From: Acidimicrobiaceae bacterium
GTDB lineage: Bacteria > Actinomycetota > Acidimicrobiia > Acidimicrobiales > Aldehydirespiratoraceae
Direction: 5' to 3'
Length of the DNA stretch: 5,026 bases
NCBI GenBank assembly: GCA_009840695.1
Contig: VXNG01000140.1
Coordinates: 1 to 5,026 of the forward strand
Both the position numbers and the translations under genes were made by a program. Shown in pieces: positions 4,827 to 5,026 of this stretch; positions within the stretch are counted from its first letter, which is position 1; each line of letters begins with the position of its first letter. The notes beneath the pieces were generated by a model. It ran no database searches and was not told the DNA's origin. It worked only from the letters and a program-made list of their open reading frames with translations.

Positions 4827-4846
4827 AGGCACACCGTTGACACCCG
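4827..4846 (-). promoter_or_regulatory. 20-bp leader element, copy 3
   Basis: A perfect match to the elements at 1624-1643 and 2701-2720, although flanking leader sequence is diverged. The adjacent stem base changes CACCG to CATCG, which still pairs with CGGTG through a G-U pair in RNA. Confidence 0.6.
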
Positions 4847-4864
4847 ATGGCGAGGTTACACACC

Positions 4865-4894
4865 AGTATACATCAACAATCACTAAAATGTAGA
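4865..4894 (-). promoter_or_regulatory. Probable promoter of CCM3
   Basis: TCTACA (-35, 4889-4894) and TATACT (-10, 4865-4870) on the minus strand with an 18-base spacer. The spacing is identical to CCM2 and AGTGATTGTT is shared in the spacer. Confidence 0.5.
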
Positions 4895-5026
4895 GTTATA
4901 GATGGGGACCACTGCCGCGCCGGCCACTAGAACTCATCCGGCCACTAGAACTCGTAAGGATCGAAGCAATAGACTCGGCGCGTATGGGGCTTCCCGCAGC
5001 ACAGGCGTGGACGGTGGCGTCGTATG
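4895..5026 (-). other. Right-edge stretch, possibly the 3' end of a minus-strand gene
   Basis: No gene can be assured in 132 bases. Three minus-strand frames are open to the edge. One ends at TAA 4896-4898 and reads GSPIRAESIASILTSSSGRM in its middle, faintly like the C-terminal tail of IS21-type transposases. Another ends at TAG 4945-4947 with RRVYCFDPYEF. The third ends in TGA within the tandem repeat. The frames cannot be separated without the neighbouring sequence. Confidence 0.3.
4920..4953. repeat. Tandem 18-bp direct repeat
   Basis: CCGGCCACTAGAACTC occurs at 4920-4935 and 4938-4953, separated by AT, and the second is followed by GT. The period of 18 keeps reading frame, giving SSSGRMSSSGR in one minus-strand frame. 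It is located ~50 bases upstream of the CCM3 promoter. Confidence 0.85.

Noticed and set aside
1062..4880. CCM units as insertion sequences or integron cassettes
   Set aside because: No transposase, terminal inverted repeats, target duplications or attC-like structures at the unit borders.
4984..5026. Plus-strand ATG at 4984 as the start of a new gene (MGLPAAQAW)
   Set aside because: No suitably spaced ribosome site and only 14 codons visible; cannot be supported.

Overview
The window is GC-rich bacterial DNA with short intergenic gaps, GTG starts and strong third-position G/C. A high-GC lineage such as Actinomycetota or Chloroflexota fits, but no taxonomic marker is present and the assignment is open. 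No rRNA, tRNA, CRISPR array or complete insertion sequence was seen. A tyrosine recombinase at the left edge suggests a genomic island or its border.

Layout: (1) 1-754, minus strand: the N-terminal ~60% of a P4-type integrase, cut by the window edge. (2) 755-1061: less GC-rich, no assured gene, several small inverted repeats, and an open frame in phase with the integrase but closed by a single TAG. (3) 1062-1583, 2139-2660 and 4300-4788, all minus strand: three paralogous genes for small membrane-anchored coiled-coil proteins, called CCM1, CCM2 and CCM3 here. Their first ~80 residues (proline-rich segment plus one membrane helix) align without gaps, while the coiled coils differ in length. 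Each has the same type of -10 box, the same 20-bp leader element, and AACGAGG 4-5 bases before a GTG start. (4) 1710-2093, plus strand, divergent from CCM1: an unrelated small protein with one membrane helix and four perfect 11-residue repeats. (5) 2885-4210, plus strand, divergent from CCM2: a metallo-beta-lactamase-fold enzyme whose motif order matches the catalytic half of CMP-N-acetylneuraminate hydroxylase (CMAH). (6) 4895-5026: right edge, with an 18-bp tandem repeat and several minus-strand frames open to the edge, possibly the 3' end of a neighbouring gene.

How it fits together: CCM genes alternate with unrelated plus-strand genes. CCM1 and CCM2 are each divergent from a different partner, and CCM2 and CCM3 converge on the ends of the plus-strand genes. 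The repeated unit includes the promoter-proximal leader, so whole expression units, not just reading frames, were duplicated. By charge, the CCM coiled coils should lie outside the membrane and the 1710-2093 coiled coil inside. A shared envelope function is possible, but nothing in the sequence proves it. The most noteworthy feature is this three-copy family with an invariant anchor and leader and coiled coils that vary in register-compatible steps.
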